From Notospermus geniculatus (Eukaryota > Nemertea > Pilidiophora > Heteronemertea > Lineidae), in NCBI GenBank assembly GCA_002633025.1, contig NMRB01001173.1, forward strand, positions 37,110-101,109: a DNA stretch of 64,000 nt. Reading direction: 5' to 3'. The notes beneath the pieces were generated by a model. The model worked only from the letters and a program-made list of their open reading frames with translations, did no database searches and was not told the DNA's origin. Made by a program: the position numbers and the translations under genes. Below are positions 50,351-64,000 of this stretch, piece after piece. The stretch's first letter is position 1; each line of letters starts with the position of its first letter.

Positions 50351-53300
50351 CTAAAGAATATGAGAGAGTCCAATTCCCAATGTGTGCATGATAATGGGAT
50401 CAGGTTTTAGCTGGCAGTTAAGATATCGGAGGAACAGAACTTGTAAATGGTGGACATCGAACGCGCCCTCGTGGCGAAGACAGGGAAGATACGCCGTGAG
50501 AAACTCCTCGACAAATTGGCACAGGCACTGTCGTCGCCGTGTGTGGCGCTGCTCAAGGGGATGTGCTAGTTTCTTGAAGACCATCTGTATGGCATACGGC
50601 GAACTGAACATCACAGCCAACCTCTCTGCAACATTTCCCTGAAAAAAAAGAAAGGATTAGGAATGGAACAGGGGCCTATATCATTACACATTTTGAATTC
50701 TCATTTCTGACAAAACTGGCCTCCAATGATCATTGAGTAAGACGCCACCACCACTCAAGATATCAGGGGAGTAGGATCAACTCAAGGAGCAGCCTTACTC
50801 TACACTATAGTGTACTTTGCGGTACATGTGGAGTTATTACAACAGCTGACCATGCCCACTGATCTTGTGAGTGGAGGATCATGGACGATAAATCCATAGG
50901 AGCGCAGAGAGCTGCTATGATAGAATCAGTTGCTCCCTCGTCCACTAGATGTCTCTAGCATTTATAGATCCTGGTAATCCATGGAACTCACCCCCTCTAG
51001 GTATCCTGAACTCGATGTGTACACTTCAATCAGCCGGGACAACTTGATGATGTCACGGTCGGAACAGTGGTGAAGAAACAGGTTGATGTGTTCCTGAAAT
51101 GATGAAGATTGATGTGGATTGTTCGTATAACAGCGGCAAAACTATCTCAATGCACTGGCTACATAATCTTAGGTGATCAACGGGTGAGGGTAATGCTGAA
51201 TGAAGGACGATACAAGTAAACCGTCTATGGCACAGTCCATTAACTAATGACAAAGGAATCCAGTTAGTCTAAAGTTGAGAAGTTGTTGATTTCATGTGTC
51301 TGAGGATCTCCACACGCACAGTTCTTGACAAACATTACTGAGTGTGTATTTGGTTTCAACACGAAGAAACAAGACCAGATACACAGCGCCATCTTTATTA
51401 GAAGTATCGTCCATGTTGCTTTTGCAAGGAAATGGACCAGTTTGCCCAGTCATCAAGGAGATAACACTTTTGGAGATGCCCTGTTTGATAGCTTACTATA
51501 CAGTCTTGTCTCTGGTAATAAAGAAAATAAATCTGTATAAAAGTTAAGGAATCTAGTCAAAGCAAACGACACATTTCCAGAAAACACGACTTCTGTATAG
51601 GGTGGACCAGTAAAATATCCAATGAACATAGATGGCGAATCACGGCTGAGTTTGGAGACAAGAGCATGCTGCTAAAGGATACATTGAAGTAGTCGTCTTT
51701 TGTTCTTGCGGTTGACACTATCACAGGCTTTGCTCGTTTAAAAAGTTCCTTATTGGACTGGACGCTCCTGCTAAACATTGCTATGGAATACTGAAAATAA
51801 AATAAAAGTTACATAGCACACAGTGTACGGCTTGGATTGGAATCTGGGTCTCTTCATTAGGCCTAGTTTTTCAGACCCGAGACTCCTGGATGGTGGCTCT
51901 TCTGTTACTAAATCATTGGATCACATGTCAAAGGTTTTCTTCAGCACTGACGATGGAAGACATGGGTTGCTGTGACCAATGAGAATGCCCGGGGTGATTC
52001 CTCAGGCGATAGTGTTGCCACAGGTTACTAGCACAACCAAGGGACGCAATTATGACATTAATACTGTATTCAGCTTAGGAGATGGGGTGTAAGGTTTTTA
52101 TGCGGTGTATCATCCGTACGTCAACAAAGTTATCAGAAGAAAAATGCGTGGATAAATGTCAGGGGTCGGACTGTTACATGTCGTCTACGACTTAAAAGCA
52201 TATTGTTACAGCAGCGGATGGTGCGACACCAAAATTGTCCAAACAGATTACCAATAGGTCATCTCGTCGCGATGATATCCCGAGAGATGAGCACAAAATG
52301 ATCTGTGATTAAAGACGAATGATATAAAGTAGTAATCTGATGGACACCCCTGGTCGTTGACGCTAGGTGATTGTCGTGTTTTCCAAATTCTGCGGAGCAG
52401 AGACGGATAATGATATAAATATTGCCGTAAATGTTACTGATGAGATGGTAAACATTTGGTCCAGGGTGATGATGGTGATGATTACAAATTTGCTCGCGAC
52501 ACCATAGGTTACTTACTCTTTCCTTGCCTATCTTCACAGCTCGCCATCGAAGAAAGCAACCACCTACAATCATTATTGCTGGCAGGACAAAAACACACAG
52601 GCGTACGGGAAGAGTACCTAAATAAGAGAAAATCCACATGAAAAAGTTTTCAAAGGAACTTTCTTTTGGTGCTTGATAATGCAATACTCATGCTCCATGA
52701 AGCCAGCTGCGTAAGAAGTACAATCCATGGCATGCCGCCATAATGAATTATGGTAGATTGCTTTTATTTCTAGAATGATGTGTCTTTTCATAGTTCACGT
52801 TATTCCTGAACTATATGGGGCCCTTTTTTTGTTTTTGAAATCAAGTAGGCCTACTGATCAGCTTTGAGACCAGCTTAACTTGGACCAAATGCCAGAGGAC
52901 ATAAAAAGACAGGCTGATCATGAGAGTTTTCTTTTATTAACATTTACCGACAGATTACACGATCAATCAAGGAGTCAACAAAGTTTAACTTCTGACTCCA
53001 TGAAAACTACACAGCTGCGATTCAACGGGATTATGGGGATAAAGATGACAGAAAAATATCATCAAAGTAGGCAGTTATGATCGCAGCTAATCAAGCAGAC
53101 GTGAGCATTTTATTCAATCAGAGAAAACTTTACTTTAGCGGTAGTAAAAAAGACAACAACAGTTTTTTCAACTCAAAACCGCGGTACTTTCAATTTCAAC
53201 TTACCGGTAGTATTATCTGGGTAAAGAACAATCACACAAATAAACGCGATGCACCATGATGCGAAGAACGATAGGAGAATGATGGTAGGGACGGCTGAAT

Positions 53301-53376
53301 AGATCCAGGACATGCGCTGGCCGTACTCCTCTCGACCAATCATCTTGACCAGTTCTGCATATTCGCTTCCTGAGAT
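50351..53376 (-). CDS. TMEM268: TMEM268-like membrane protein, copy A (partial, 3' exons)
   Basis: Exons 53205-53376, 52517-52617, a probable one within 51591-51790, 50992-51093 and 50351-50638 keep phase. The first encodes SEYAELVKMIGREEYG and a membrane span (TIILLSFFASWCIAFICVIV); the second has another span (LCVFVLPAIMIVGGCF). Two hydrophobic spans near the middle, then a long cytosolic tail with RHTRRRQCLCQFVEEFL, match the layout of DUF4481/TMEM268, whose function is poorly defined. The exon starting at 51790 has a good acceptor, but its donor is unclear. The 5' exons are not repeated upstream of this copy, so as assembled it has no start. Confidence 0.7.
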
Positions 53377-53447
53377 CTGCAGCAAAAGAAATTGACCAAT
53401 GAATGTACAAGGTCTGTTTTCCGTGGCAAGTCAGAAATCCAAAAGAC

Positions 53448-53680
53448 GACATTGCTGAAGTTGATAGCGGGCCACAAGAAGACATTGCTGAAGTAGATAG
53501 CGGGCAACAAGAAGACATTGCTGAAGTTGATAGCGGGCCACAAGATGACATTGCTGAAGTTGATAGCGGGCCACAAGAAGACATTGCTGAAGTTGATAGT
53601 GGGCCACAAGAAAACATTGCTGAAGTTGATAGCGGGCCACAAGAAGACATTGCTGAAGTTGATAGCGGGCCACAAGAAAA
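53448..53680. repeat. 33-bp minisatellite, 7 units (copy A)
   Basis: The unit begins GACATTGCTGAAGTTGATAG and ends CGGGCCACAAGAA. Seven units start every 33 bases from 53448. Because 33 is a multiple of three and the unit lacks stops in most frames, both strands show long fake open frames (for example repeats of DIAEVDSGPQE). It lies in the TMEM268 intron just 5' of the first transmembrane exon. Confidence 0.92.
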
Positions 53681-54916
53681 CTGCTGTCATAATCGTGAAG
53701 TATCCTAATCATAGAGGTGTTGATGGAGATGATAGGCCTACATGTGGGATTGAAAGTTTGATGATGTTGATAGATAAGTTGGGAACTCAAGAGAGTGTCA
53801 ATTAAGCTGGATGCAAGAACACAGAAATCTCAGCAAGATATTAATCTCTGCAAGTTTTATGTTCGTGACAACGGCTCAAAGACACAATCTTTGACCTCGC
53901 AGAGTGTGCTGCCAAGATGGACTGTCAAATCAAAATCAGTTGACACACAGGATTGTAGGCCTAAACTTGGGAAATGTACAATGGGTTTGGATCTGTATTT
54001 CGAATGTTTGTCTTCCACCCTTGTCTTCTGGACTAGAATCCTTTCATCTTAAACCGACACGAGAGTAAACAAGACCCAAACAGACGACAGAATATCATGG
54101 AACGCAATACCGATATAAGAATAGGATTACATCAAGATGCCCGTCGTCAAAAATAACCAATATCTAATTTTCACTTCTTCTGAGAAGACAGGCTCAGATG
54201 GCCGTCATTTTTTCAAAAAGGCTGAAACTCTATAACAGTATCGGCTGACCTTTCTCGCAGAAGTAAGACCTGGGGGTCTTACAAGGTTCATGTTGATAAG
54301 TTGTGTTTTTCTCAGATAGGATGATGGGTTTTGCAGTTGTGGCAGAACAAGATAGACGATATCTTTCAATGGACAGATTGTCTTGCTTCAACTCTCAACT
54401 AAGGACAGCACTGGACAGTCTCGAGGCAGTCTATCGAGAGGCTCTATGGTATTTGAGAGACGGATGGAATCTCACCACCACTTCCTTTCGTAGACTTTTT
54501 AATCGGGAGTCATTACTGGGAGGGATCATCTCAGAGTATCAAGACACCTCTCAATTAAGGACAACATACGTCAGTCCCAAGTGCATCCCTAACAGAGAGG
54601 TTCCACTCTACTTGGCCAATATACTACATCAATTGATTTCCAATATAATATGCCAATTAAGTGATGAATTCATTATGGGAAGCCGCGGAGGATATGGAAA
54701 TAGTTCGGCCGTATGTTGGCAGAGTCAGTATAGCGTAACGTAGTGGAGCACTGACCTCTGCGAAGGAGTGTGCTTCGAACCAAGGCCTTCGAACAATACT
54801 AGAGGTGTTGGTTGAACCTCGTCCCAAGACCCTCTAGTGTCAAGATTGACATTTTGGTTCCAAAAGCCGCCGCTAGGGAACCAAAATGCTGCAGAGGTGC
54901 AAAAACACCAAACAAC
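53681..54916. other. TMEM268 intron (copy A), seam between copies, POLR2D promoter
   Basis: Up to about 54685 this matches 59902-61086 of copy B. At GAATTCATTATGGGA the two diverge, and about 230 bases of unique sequence lead to POLR2D exon 1. The 146-codon frame at 54303-54743 is frameshifted in copy B and is not treated as a gene. The promoter appears TATA-less, with a small palindrome at 54852-54888. Confidence 0.5.
54852..54888. promoter_or_regulatory. Small palindrome upstream of POLR2D exon 1
   Basis: CATTTTGGTTCC ... GGAACCAAAATG encloses AAAAGCCGCCGCTAGG, 29 bases before the POLR2D ATG. The ATG lies in ACAACATGGCCGCTGC, which resembles a YY1 core. The same palindrome arm, doubled, lies at 46620-46677. 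It could be a promoter element or a leftover of a foldback insertion. Confidence 0.4.
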
Positions 54917-56164
<1,248 letters not shown>

Positions 56165-57659
56165 TCATCAGGAAGGACATTTTCTTGGCCTGTGGCAATT
56201 GCATTTTGTGACTTGGTGAAGCTGTCTGAGCTATGGACGTTGTGAAATCATGGCAAGGTCTTGTTTGTCTGTGAATTTGAAATCACTGCCCACTCCTGGA
56301 GTTTGTAATATGACTTGTCGCATCCAGGAATCATGTTGTCTTTGCAGCCATATCAATGTATGGATTCAGATTGGGAATTTGTTCGTTATTGATTCTGGAG
56401 TCTAGGGATCATGGGAACTCAGTGGTTTTAAAGCAAAGTGACAATCTGGAAACTCGTAGAAAAGCATTGAAATGACACAATTTCCAGAAACTTCAAATTT
56501 ATTTAAAATTTTGATGAACTGTACAAGGATTGCAACAAGAGGATAAGTGACATTACTGTTTGTCCAAGAAACATTGATCAACTCCAATATTTGCTCACAG
56601 AAACGTTCTCAATCATGACTAGAATAATGTACGACCAGAAAACGCTAATAACTGACCTTATCAACACTGTAAGAAAATGTATCAAGAAATGATTTTATTG
56701 TAAAATGAATGGTGAATATGTCGACTGCCAGTACACTCTATGAATACTAAAAAGACACTGTACATGTACAATTATCTCTTGTCCATCTCATTGTTACCTA
56801 GTAGTGTACCATATTGTAACTGTTGGGGGTTTACAATAATAGTGGTATTTCTACTATTCCCAGGTTGATGAATTGAAACATCTGTGCATATCTGGCTGTT
56901 TTTACATGGAGAGATTTCAGTGCGATTAGTCAAAGAAAACATCTGATGATAAAGCTGACTATGGCTCAGTTACAAGCCAGAATGTAGAAAGTAGGTTAAC
57001 TACAAAATGGTCTTCTCCATCTTCAAATAGCTGACAAAAAACAAAGTTATTCACACTCGACTGAAATAAAATTACTTTACATCACTTCGTGCCAGCACTA
57101 CCACCAAAATATGACATATTGATATCACTGATAAACATATCAATAACTTGTCACTCAATTTTACCATCAAACTTTGAAATGAAACTTTTGCAACAATGAT
57201 ATATCAACAAAATAACAACTTTGTAATCTACACTTTATGAAAAACAACAATCAACCAAACCGAGAAATCAATTTTGATTGACAATAGGCCTAATATTTAA
57301 AGTTTTCTCATGGGATTTGGTTACTTCACAGCTTACACTCTGACCACTGACACGAATGCCCATACTTTTCTACAGCTGAGTTGCCCGTGGAGTCAACTTG
57401 GGCAAGAAAACTCTGACGTGGTGGAGCACTTTAAGCTAACTTGCAGCACTGCCCTCCAGTGGTAACATGCAGTATCTCAACTTCAGATCAGCTGGACCAT
57501 GGTCGATTTCAGTTGTCACCTCTGTCCCCACATAACCTATACTGCAGTGCAGAGCAGAATCAACCGTGCTCACACAAATTGTTACATGAGGTACCCAGTA
57601 CTGCCTTTTAACTTTAGAGGGCAGGGCAGATAGACTTGTCATCCTAAAATCTGCAATGA
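56165..57659. other. Convergent 3' UTR region of POLR2D and TMEM268, copy B
   Basis: This matches 48825-50350 almost base for base, without the 45-bp doubling found there. AATAAA at 57065-57070 (plus) is a candidate POLR2D poly(A) signal. The minus-strand frame at 57436-57642 is identical in both copies but has no start context or domain, and I read it as TMEM268 3' UTR. Confidence 0.5.
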
Positions 57660-60600
57660 CTAAAGAATATGAGAGAGTCCAATTCCCAATGTGTGCATGA
57701 TAATGGGATCAGGTTTTAGCTGGCAGTTAAGATATCGGAGGAACAGAACTTGTAAATGGTGGACATCGAACGCGCCCTCGTGGCGAAGACAGGGAAGATA
57801 CGCCGTGAGAAACTCCTCGACAAATTGGCACAGGCACTGTCGTCGCCGTGTGTGGCGCTGCTCAAGGGGATGTGCTAGTTTCTTGAAGACCATCTGTATG
57901 GCATACGGCGAACTGAACATCACAGCCAACCTCTCTGCAACATTTCCCTGAAAAAAAAGAAAGGATTAGGAATGGAACAGGGGCCTATATCATTACACAT
58001 TTTGAATTCTCATTTCTGACAAAACTGGCCTCCAATGATCATTGAGTAAGACGCCACCACCACTCAAGATATCAGGGGAGTAGGATCAACTCAAGGAGCA
58101 GCCTTACTCTACACTATAGTGTACTTTGCGGTACATGTGGAGTTATTACAACAGCTGACCATGCCCCCTGATCTTGTGAGTGGAGGATCATGGACGATAA
58201 ATCCATAGGAGCGCAGAGAGCTGCTATGATAGAATCGGTTGCTCCCTCATCCACTAGATGTCTCTAGCATTTATAGATCCTGGTAATCCATAGAACTCAC
58301 CCCCTCTAGGTATCCTGAACTCGATGTGTACACTTCAATCAGCCGGGACAACTTGATGATGTCACGGTCGGAACAGTGGTGAAGAAACAGGTTAATGTGT
58401 TCCTGAAATGATGAAGATTGATGTGGATTGTTCGTATAACAGCGGCAAAACTATCTCAATGCACTGGCTACATAATCTTAGGTGATCAACGGGTGAATNC
58501 GCGATGATATCCCGAGAGATGAGCACAAAATGATCTGTGATTAAAGACGAATGATATAAAGTAGTGCATCAGGCTTATGTCAACAGACTATCTGATGGAC
58601 ACCCCTGGTCGTTGACGCTAGGTGATTGTCGTGTTTTCCAAATTCTGCGGAGCAGAGACGGATAATGATATAAATATTGCCATAAATGTTACTGATGAGA
58701 TGGTAAACATTTGGTCCAGGGTGATGATGGTGATGATTACAAATTTGCTCGCGACACCTTAGGTTACGGGTACTTACTCTTTCCTTGCCTATCTTCACAG
58801 CTCGCCATCGAAGAAAGCAACCACCTACAATCATTATTGCTGGCAGGACAAAAACACACAGGCGTACGGGAAGAGTACCTAAATAAGAGAAAATCCACAT
58901 GAATAAGTTTTCAAAGGAACTTTCTTTTGGTGCTTGATAATGCAATACTCATGCTCCATGAAGCCAGCTGCATAAGAAGTACAATCCATGGTATGCCGCC
59001 ATAATGAATTATGGTAGATTGCTTTTATTTCTAGAATGATGTGTCTTTTCATAGTTCACGTTATTCCTGAACTATATGGGGCCCTTTTGTTTTTGAAATC
59101 AAGTAGGCCTACTGATCAGCTTTGAGACCAGCTTAACTTGGACCAAATGCCAGAGGACATAAAAAGACAGGCTGATCATGAGAGTTTTCTTTTATTAACA
59201 TTTACTGACAGATTACACGATCAATCAATGAGTCAACAAATTTTAACTTCTGACTCCATGAAAACTACACAGCTGCGATTCAACGGGATTATGGGGATAA
59301 AGATGACAGAAAAATATCATCAAAGCAGGCAGTTATGATCGCAGCTAATCAGGCAGACGTGAGCATTTTATTCAATCAGAGAAAACTTTACTTATGGGTA
59401 GTAAGAAAGACAACAGAGTTTTTTCAACTCAATACTTAAAATTTCCACTTACCGGTAGTATTATCTGGGTAAAGAACAATCACACAAATAAACGCGATGC
59501 ACCATGATGCGAAGAACGATAGGAGAATGATGGTAGGGACGGCTGAATAGATCCAGGACATGCGCTGGCCGTACTCCTCTCGACCAATCATCTTGACCAG
59601 TTCTGCATATTCACTTCCTGAGATCTGCAGCAAAAGAAATTGACCAATGAATGTACGGTACCGGTACAAGGTCTGTTTTCCGTGGCAAGTCAGAAATCCA
59701 AAAGATGACATTGCTGAAGTTGATAGTGGGCCACAAGAAAACATTGGTGAAGTTGATAGTGGGCCACAAGATTGCTGAAGTTGATAGCGGGCCACAAGAA
59801 AACATTGCTGAAGTTGATAGCGGGCCACAAGAAAACATTGCTGAAGTTGATAGCAGGCCACAAGAAGACATTGCTGAAGTTGATAGCGGGCCACAAGAAA
59901 ACTGCTGTCATAATCGTGAAGTATCCTAATCATAGAGGTGTTGATGGAGATGATACATGTGGGATTGAAAGTTTGATGATGTTGATAGAAAAGTTGGAAA
60001 CTCGAGAGTTTAAAGCTAGTCACACACAGATGGAAATCTCATGAGATCATTTCTGCAGGTTATGTCCATGACACAGCTCATCTTTGACCTCGCAGACTGT
60101 GTTGCCAAAGATGGACTGTAAAAATCAAAATCAACACACACAGGATTGTAGCCCTAAACTTGGGAAATGTACAATGGGTTTGGATCTGTATTTCGAATGT
60201 TTGTCTTCCACCCTTGTCTTCTGGACTAGAATCCTTTCATCTTAAACCGACACGAGAGTAAACAAGACCCAAACAGACGACAGAATATCATGGAACGCAA
60301 TACCGATATAAGAATAGGATTACATCAAGATGCCCGTCGTCAAAAATAACCAATATCTAATTTTCACTTCTTCTGAGAAGACAGGCTCAGATGGCCGTCA
60401 TTTTTTCAAAAAGGCTGAAACTCTATAACAGTATCGGCTGACCTTTCTCGCAGAAGTAAGACCTGGGGGTCTTACAAGGTTCATGTTGATAAGTCGTGTT
60501 TTTCTCAGATAGGATGATGGGTTTTGCAGTTGTGGCAGAACAAGATAGAGGATATCTTTCAATGGACAGATTGTCTTGCTTCAACTCTCAACTAAGGACA

Positions 60601-62071
60601 GCACTGGACAGCTTCGAGGCAGTCTATCGAGAGGCTCTATGGTATTTCATTTGAGAGACAGATGGAATCTGACCACCACTTCCTTTCATAGCCTTTATAA
60701 TCGGGAGTCATTACTGGGAGGGATCACCTCAGAGTATCAGGACACCTCTCAATTAAGGACAACATACGTCAGTCCCAAGTGCACCACTAGAGAGGTTAAG
60801 ATAACGTTCCGACTCCAACTCCAGAGGACTCTTTTTTGGGGAACTACGTCATCAAATACAACGAGGTTTTCCAAAGCAATGGTGTGTACTCACTCAGGAG
60901 AACGAATAGAACCCACCTGAGTGGTAAATTTCTCGTCAACTTGAAAAATCCGAATTTTAGCACCTCGGAGTCGGAGTGGGAGTGGGAGTCGGACCAGATC
61001 TTAACCTCTCTACTAACAGAGAGGTTCCACTCTACTTGGCCAATATACTACATCAATTGATTTCCAATATAATATGCCAATTAAGTGATGAATTCATTAT
61101 GGGATCCTATAATAATCGCACGACAGATTACATACGAAACACAGTATGACTACTTCCCGATAAGTAATCAGATCACAGGCCAAACTAAGTAGATGTGATA
61201 TAAAATGGTATTGGCTTTCATCCATCGGAAACTGTTTACCTGTATTGGTTAATCACTGAAGAGCGGCATAGAAACTAGACAATAGGACAAACACCGCAGT
61301 TGTGTTGTGATGGGCTGACCAAACTTAGTTTTATTGCCGAGACCGAAGACAACTGTTCTGACACTCTGCCCCTTGCTTTGCTGGGTGACCAAACTTGAGA
61401 GTACATGTGTGGGGGGTCTAGGAAAACCCGGCGGATGTCACTGAGTGATCAGCAAGGGATGTCAGATTGCTTGTGCATTGATCTGCTACTGTTCACCTGT
61501 TACGAAGTACATTTCACCAAGGCCATTAACACTTTCCTCAAATACGACATCCGCCCGGTTTTTCCTAGACCGTCACACATATTTGATCCCTGACCGGTGG
61601 ATGGCAATGATAATTGTATGAGACATGATCAAGATAATATAATGATGGTGCACAGTAACCTGCCCTCCCAACTCGCTATTCCTCATACTCACAGAGATCT
61701 CTTGGCTGTAGAAAGGGTTAGGAACCTCCTCCGGGTCGAAGATTAAAAAGGCCTTCCAACACCCTTCAATCCTGGCACTGATATTGCACAGCAACTGACC
61801 GTTGCTAAAACCTGATGAAGAAGAGACGGTTAGACAAACTTGAAGTAACACGAAGTCTCAAAATGGATTTGAAATTCAAGACAGCTCCACTGAGGCTAGG
61901 TTAGGTGCATCACGCTGCTCATGTGCAGCAGCACCATAAGTCAGAGGAGAGGAACAGCTTGTCAATTCACTGCAGGGTAACTCCCTATAACTCCTCAAAT
62001 GCTGTACCTACCTGGAGATGAGGACACTATCGACCACATTGTACTTGTTGATTCACTCGCATGGACACCAT
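57660..62071 (-). CDS. TMEM268: TMEM268-like (DUF4481) two-span membrane protein
   Basis: Exons from 5' to 3' on the minus strand: 62012-62071 (probable), 61693-61811, 59453-59624, 58778-58878, 58301-58402 and 57660-57947. Phase is kept at every join except where one exon is lost. NGQLLCNISARIEGCWKAF corresponds to the family's N-terminal part. Two hydrophobic spans follow (exons 3 and 4), then the C-terminal segment AERLAVMFSSPYAIQ ... RHTRRRQCLCQFVEEFL, which parallels the human RHT-x-CPCQLIEAYI region. The function of TMEM268 is not well established. The exon equivalent to 51591-51790 is absent because about 1.07 kb is missing at the N at 58499. The start codon exon was not found. Family assignment is from recalled similarity and is fairly, not fully, certain. 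Confidence 0.7.
58499..58499. other. Single N hiding a ~1.07 kb deletion relative to copy A
   Basis: Left of the N the sequence matches copy A to 51187; right of it the match resumes at 52266. The lost interval carries a probable TMEM268 exon. The deletion coinciding exactly with an N indicates an assembly collapse, not a biological deletion. Confidence 0.85.
59705..59901. repeat. 33-bp minisatellite, 6 units (copy B)
   Basis: This is the same array as at 53448-53680, with one fewer unit and a three-base in-unit deletion near 59770. It marks the TMEM268 intron in copy B. The length difference between copies is typical of allelic minisatellite variation. Confidence 0.9.
60788..61012. mobile_element. 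225-bp MITE-like insertion, copy B only
   Basis: TAGAGAGGTTAAGAT at 60788-60802 is inverted exactly at 60998-61012. Copy A has no insert at the matching site (about 54587, GTGCATCCCTAACAGAGAGG). Inner arms with CGACTCC and GGAGTCGG also pair partly. The empty site in copy A proves insertion rather than ancient residence; TA at the borders is compatible with a TA target. Confidence 0.75.
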
Positions 62072-62099
62072 CTGAAAAGGGTAAGACATGTATGTGACA

Positions 62100-62175
62100 C
62101 CACCTGAAGCGCTTTGAGACCGTGTTACAGTGGAAAGCGCTGTATAAAAGCCTAACATTATCATCATTACTGTTG
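62100..62175 (+). repeat. SINE/LINE 3' tail (L2-like)
   Basis: GAAGCGCTTTGAGACC ... GGAAAGCGCTGTATAAAAG-CCTAACATTATCATCATTA is the widely shared 3' tail of L2-related LINEs and the SINEs that borrow it. The rest of the element is not distinguishable upstream. It lies just 5' of the first identified TMEM268 exon. Confidence 0.55.
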
Positions 62176-64000
62176 TTTATTCAATAGTCTTCAATATCCT
62201 AAAGTCAGTAATACCCTAACACCATCTAAGGCATAGCATCTTTGACAAGGTTATCATATGATCTCTGGGGACAGAATACAAAGGGTATAATACACAGACA
62301 ATGAATGCCAAAATAAGTTCCTAAGCAAGGTATTTAAGTATCATCATTTGTAGGAGGATTGAGATGAGACTTTGATCTCTAAGCCATTTGGGACCAAGTT
62401 CTAAGTTCTTTGAATCTCCTGTAACAAGGTTCAAGGGAAGTCTGTAGATGATGGCAAGGTTGAGCCATCGAATGAATACCGGTACAAAAGGTGCTCCTCC
62501 AAGTAGAGTTTTCTCATGCGAGTTGGCTTTCAATATGCAAGTCACCATTTGAGTTTCCATATAGCTTCCTCCTTGACCAATGACACAAACAACTGGTCAT
62601 AGTTTCTACGACTGAGTTTCTACGACTGAGTTGTCCATAGAGAGGTAACTTGCATGAAGAAATTCTCATGTAGAAGAGCACCTTTCGCTTCTTTAGTACC
62701 GGTACTGGTAAGTGATTGTTATCAGAGTATCAGAGTAGTGGGTTTGAATCCCGTAGGAAGCGATGTCTTTCACCTTAGAAACCCGTTTCTATTTCTATGT
62801 TCATCAAAGTATCTATAATCTGGTGTGGAAAAGAGGATGTCTTGTCAGACACCTGTAGCCATTCTGCACCTACTCCCACCATCAGAGGTAACTGCCCGAG
62901 AACCCGTTGATTGGTGAGGAAACCTGCCGTCAAACATCGCGAACACTCTCACGTCATCCACTGATTGTGTTATCAGAGTGAATACTCAGACAGGGTTATG
63001 GTATCTCCTGCCTAATTCTGTCATCTCAGTCAATATGAACCCTCGGTCAGGAAATGATGGTCACTAATGGGGGCTGACGGACAGGTTAACAACAGCAACA
63101 ACGATAGAGTGCTGTGTGCCGTAGCAGTGGAATATCGCGCCATTGCTTTCCTGTTGTAGTTTGTGAACAATCTTGTCCCCAGAGGCCAATTGCTCCTTTA
63201 CTTTTGAGGGAGTTTTAAACAGCGCCCCCTAGGTCAAGATTTCTTCCTGAAGTCAGGCAGCGTTAAAAAGGGATGCACTACCATCTTCCAGACGAGATTT
63301 TCACGATCACGCCACATTCCACGCTCTACGTCTTCAGCATCGCAACGCTGACTTTTTCTGCTGCAATCAATGCGTGGAAAGCGTGAATTCAATTTGTGAA
63401 AAGATTCCCGCCAACTGCCATCAAATATTTAAGCTAATATTGCGATCAAAGTATGGAAACTTTTAGCCTCAAACACGATTACCATCAGCACCAGGGAAGC
63501 GAGATGATTTTGTCGATGAAGGAACTCAATTCAGCTTAAAGAATATCAATAATAAGGCCAGGTATTGAGCCTTTTTTAATCCGCTAAACGTCAAGGTTAG
63601 TTTTTTACACCATAGATTATCTAAGGGTGGCTGCGCAGAGTGAAGTCGTGTATGCACGTGGCTGGAAGGATACCACAGTTCAGTTGCCACGCAATGGGCC
63701 TTGATGTGCAGGGTGTCAGAGGATTAGAGGATTGAATCGACAAAATCTCAAGAGGTAGCTCTTTTGCAGCGAGATGGGGTCCGCTGCCCAAAGAGAGGGG
63801 ATGCTGACACAACTGTGTCACAGAGCATCAGCGCCATCTGTTGGTGGCCATCAGAACCATGTGGAGGCCCTCACTGGCAGAAGGTGAATACCTTCAGAGC
63901 TATTGAAATCCCAACAGGGGACGATTACAACTCAAAAGCATTTCATTAATCAGAACAATCACTTGGAAAATCTATCAACAGGCAGGTCATATGGCGCATA
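62176..64000. other. Upstream of TMEM268, no supported gene
   Basis: The missing TMEM268 start exon may be here on the minus strand, but I could not identify it. A GGGTTTGAATCCC block near 62741 resembles a tRNA T-arm without a complete tRNA. No other gene is visible. Confidence 0.4.

Noticed and set aside
53403-53805. Apparent repeat proteins on both strands
   Set aside because: Produced by a 33-bp minisatellite with no stop codons; present in several frames at once.
54303-54743. 146-codon frame in copy A
   Set aside because: The matching sequence in copy B carries indels that break the frame; it lies in a TMEM268 intron.

Overview
The window is nuclear DNA from an animal, most likely a marine invertebrate and plausibly a deuterostome (echinoderm, hemichordate or lancelet-like). 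The reasons are split genes with GT/AG introns, three recognisable metazoan genes, and dense TACATGTA and TAGGCCTA palindromes. Many short foldback transposons, non-LTR retrotransposon tails and pairs of polymorphic near-identical blocks also fit a highly heterozygous genome. The species cannot be fixed from the sequence. There are no bacterial genes, operons or CRISPR arrays.

Layout. 1-30 kb is gene-poor. It holds a 1 kb direct duplication (5.5-7.5 kb), foldback/MITE-like elements (14.1, 15.3, 20.8, 24.6, 27.9 kb), a 43-bp minisatellite (19.3-19.8 kb) and one candidate four-exon gene for a 99-residue Cys-rich protein (16.07-18.48 kb). 30.5-44.9 kb is a complete minus-strand aminopeptidase O gene (AOPEP). 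I rebuilt nine coding exons that keep phase throughout (881 codons plus stop); the introns are full of repeats and one 50-N gap. 45.0-46.7 kb is an intergenic region extremely rich in TAGGCCTA, with a foldback element and a palindrome at an assembly seam. 46.7-61.1 kb holds two near-identical copies of one convergent gene pair, POLR2D (RNA polymerase II subunit RPB4, plus strand) and TMEM268 (DUF4481 membrane protein, minus strand). Copy A is about 47.6-54.7 kb and copy B about 55.1-61.1 kb. Copy A lacks POLR2D exon 1. Copy B lacks about 1.07 kb, including one probable TMEM268 exon, exactly at a single N. The upstream TMEM268 exons exist once, at 61.7-62.1 kb.

The likeliest reading is one POLR2D/TMEM268 locus whose two haplotypes were placed in tandem by the assembler, although a recent real tandem duplication is not excluded. 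The copies differ by small insertions that work as a natural before/after record of transposition. The genes are housekeeping functions (transcription, peptide processing, a membrane protein) and show no operon-like link. I found no convincing undescribed multi-gene system. The most unusual items are the Cys-rich gene candidate, a structured hairpin repeat with a covarying stem, and several perfect palindromes inside AOPEP introns that look like template-switch footprints.
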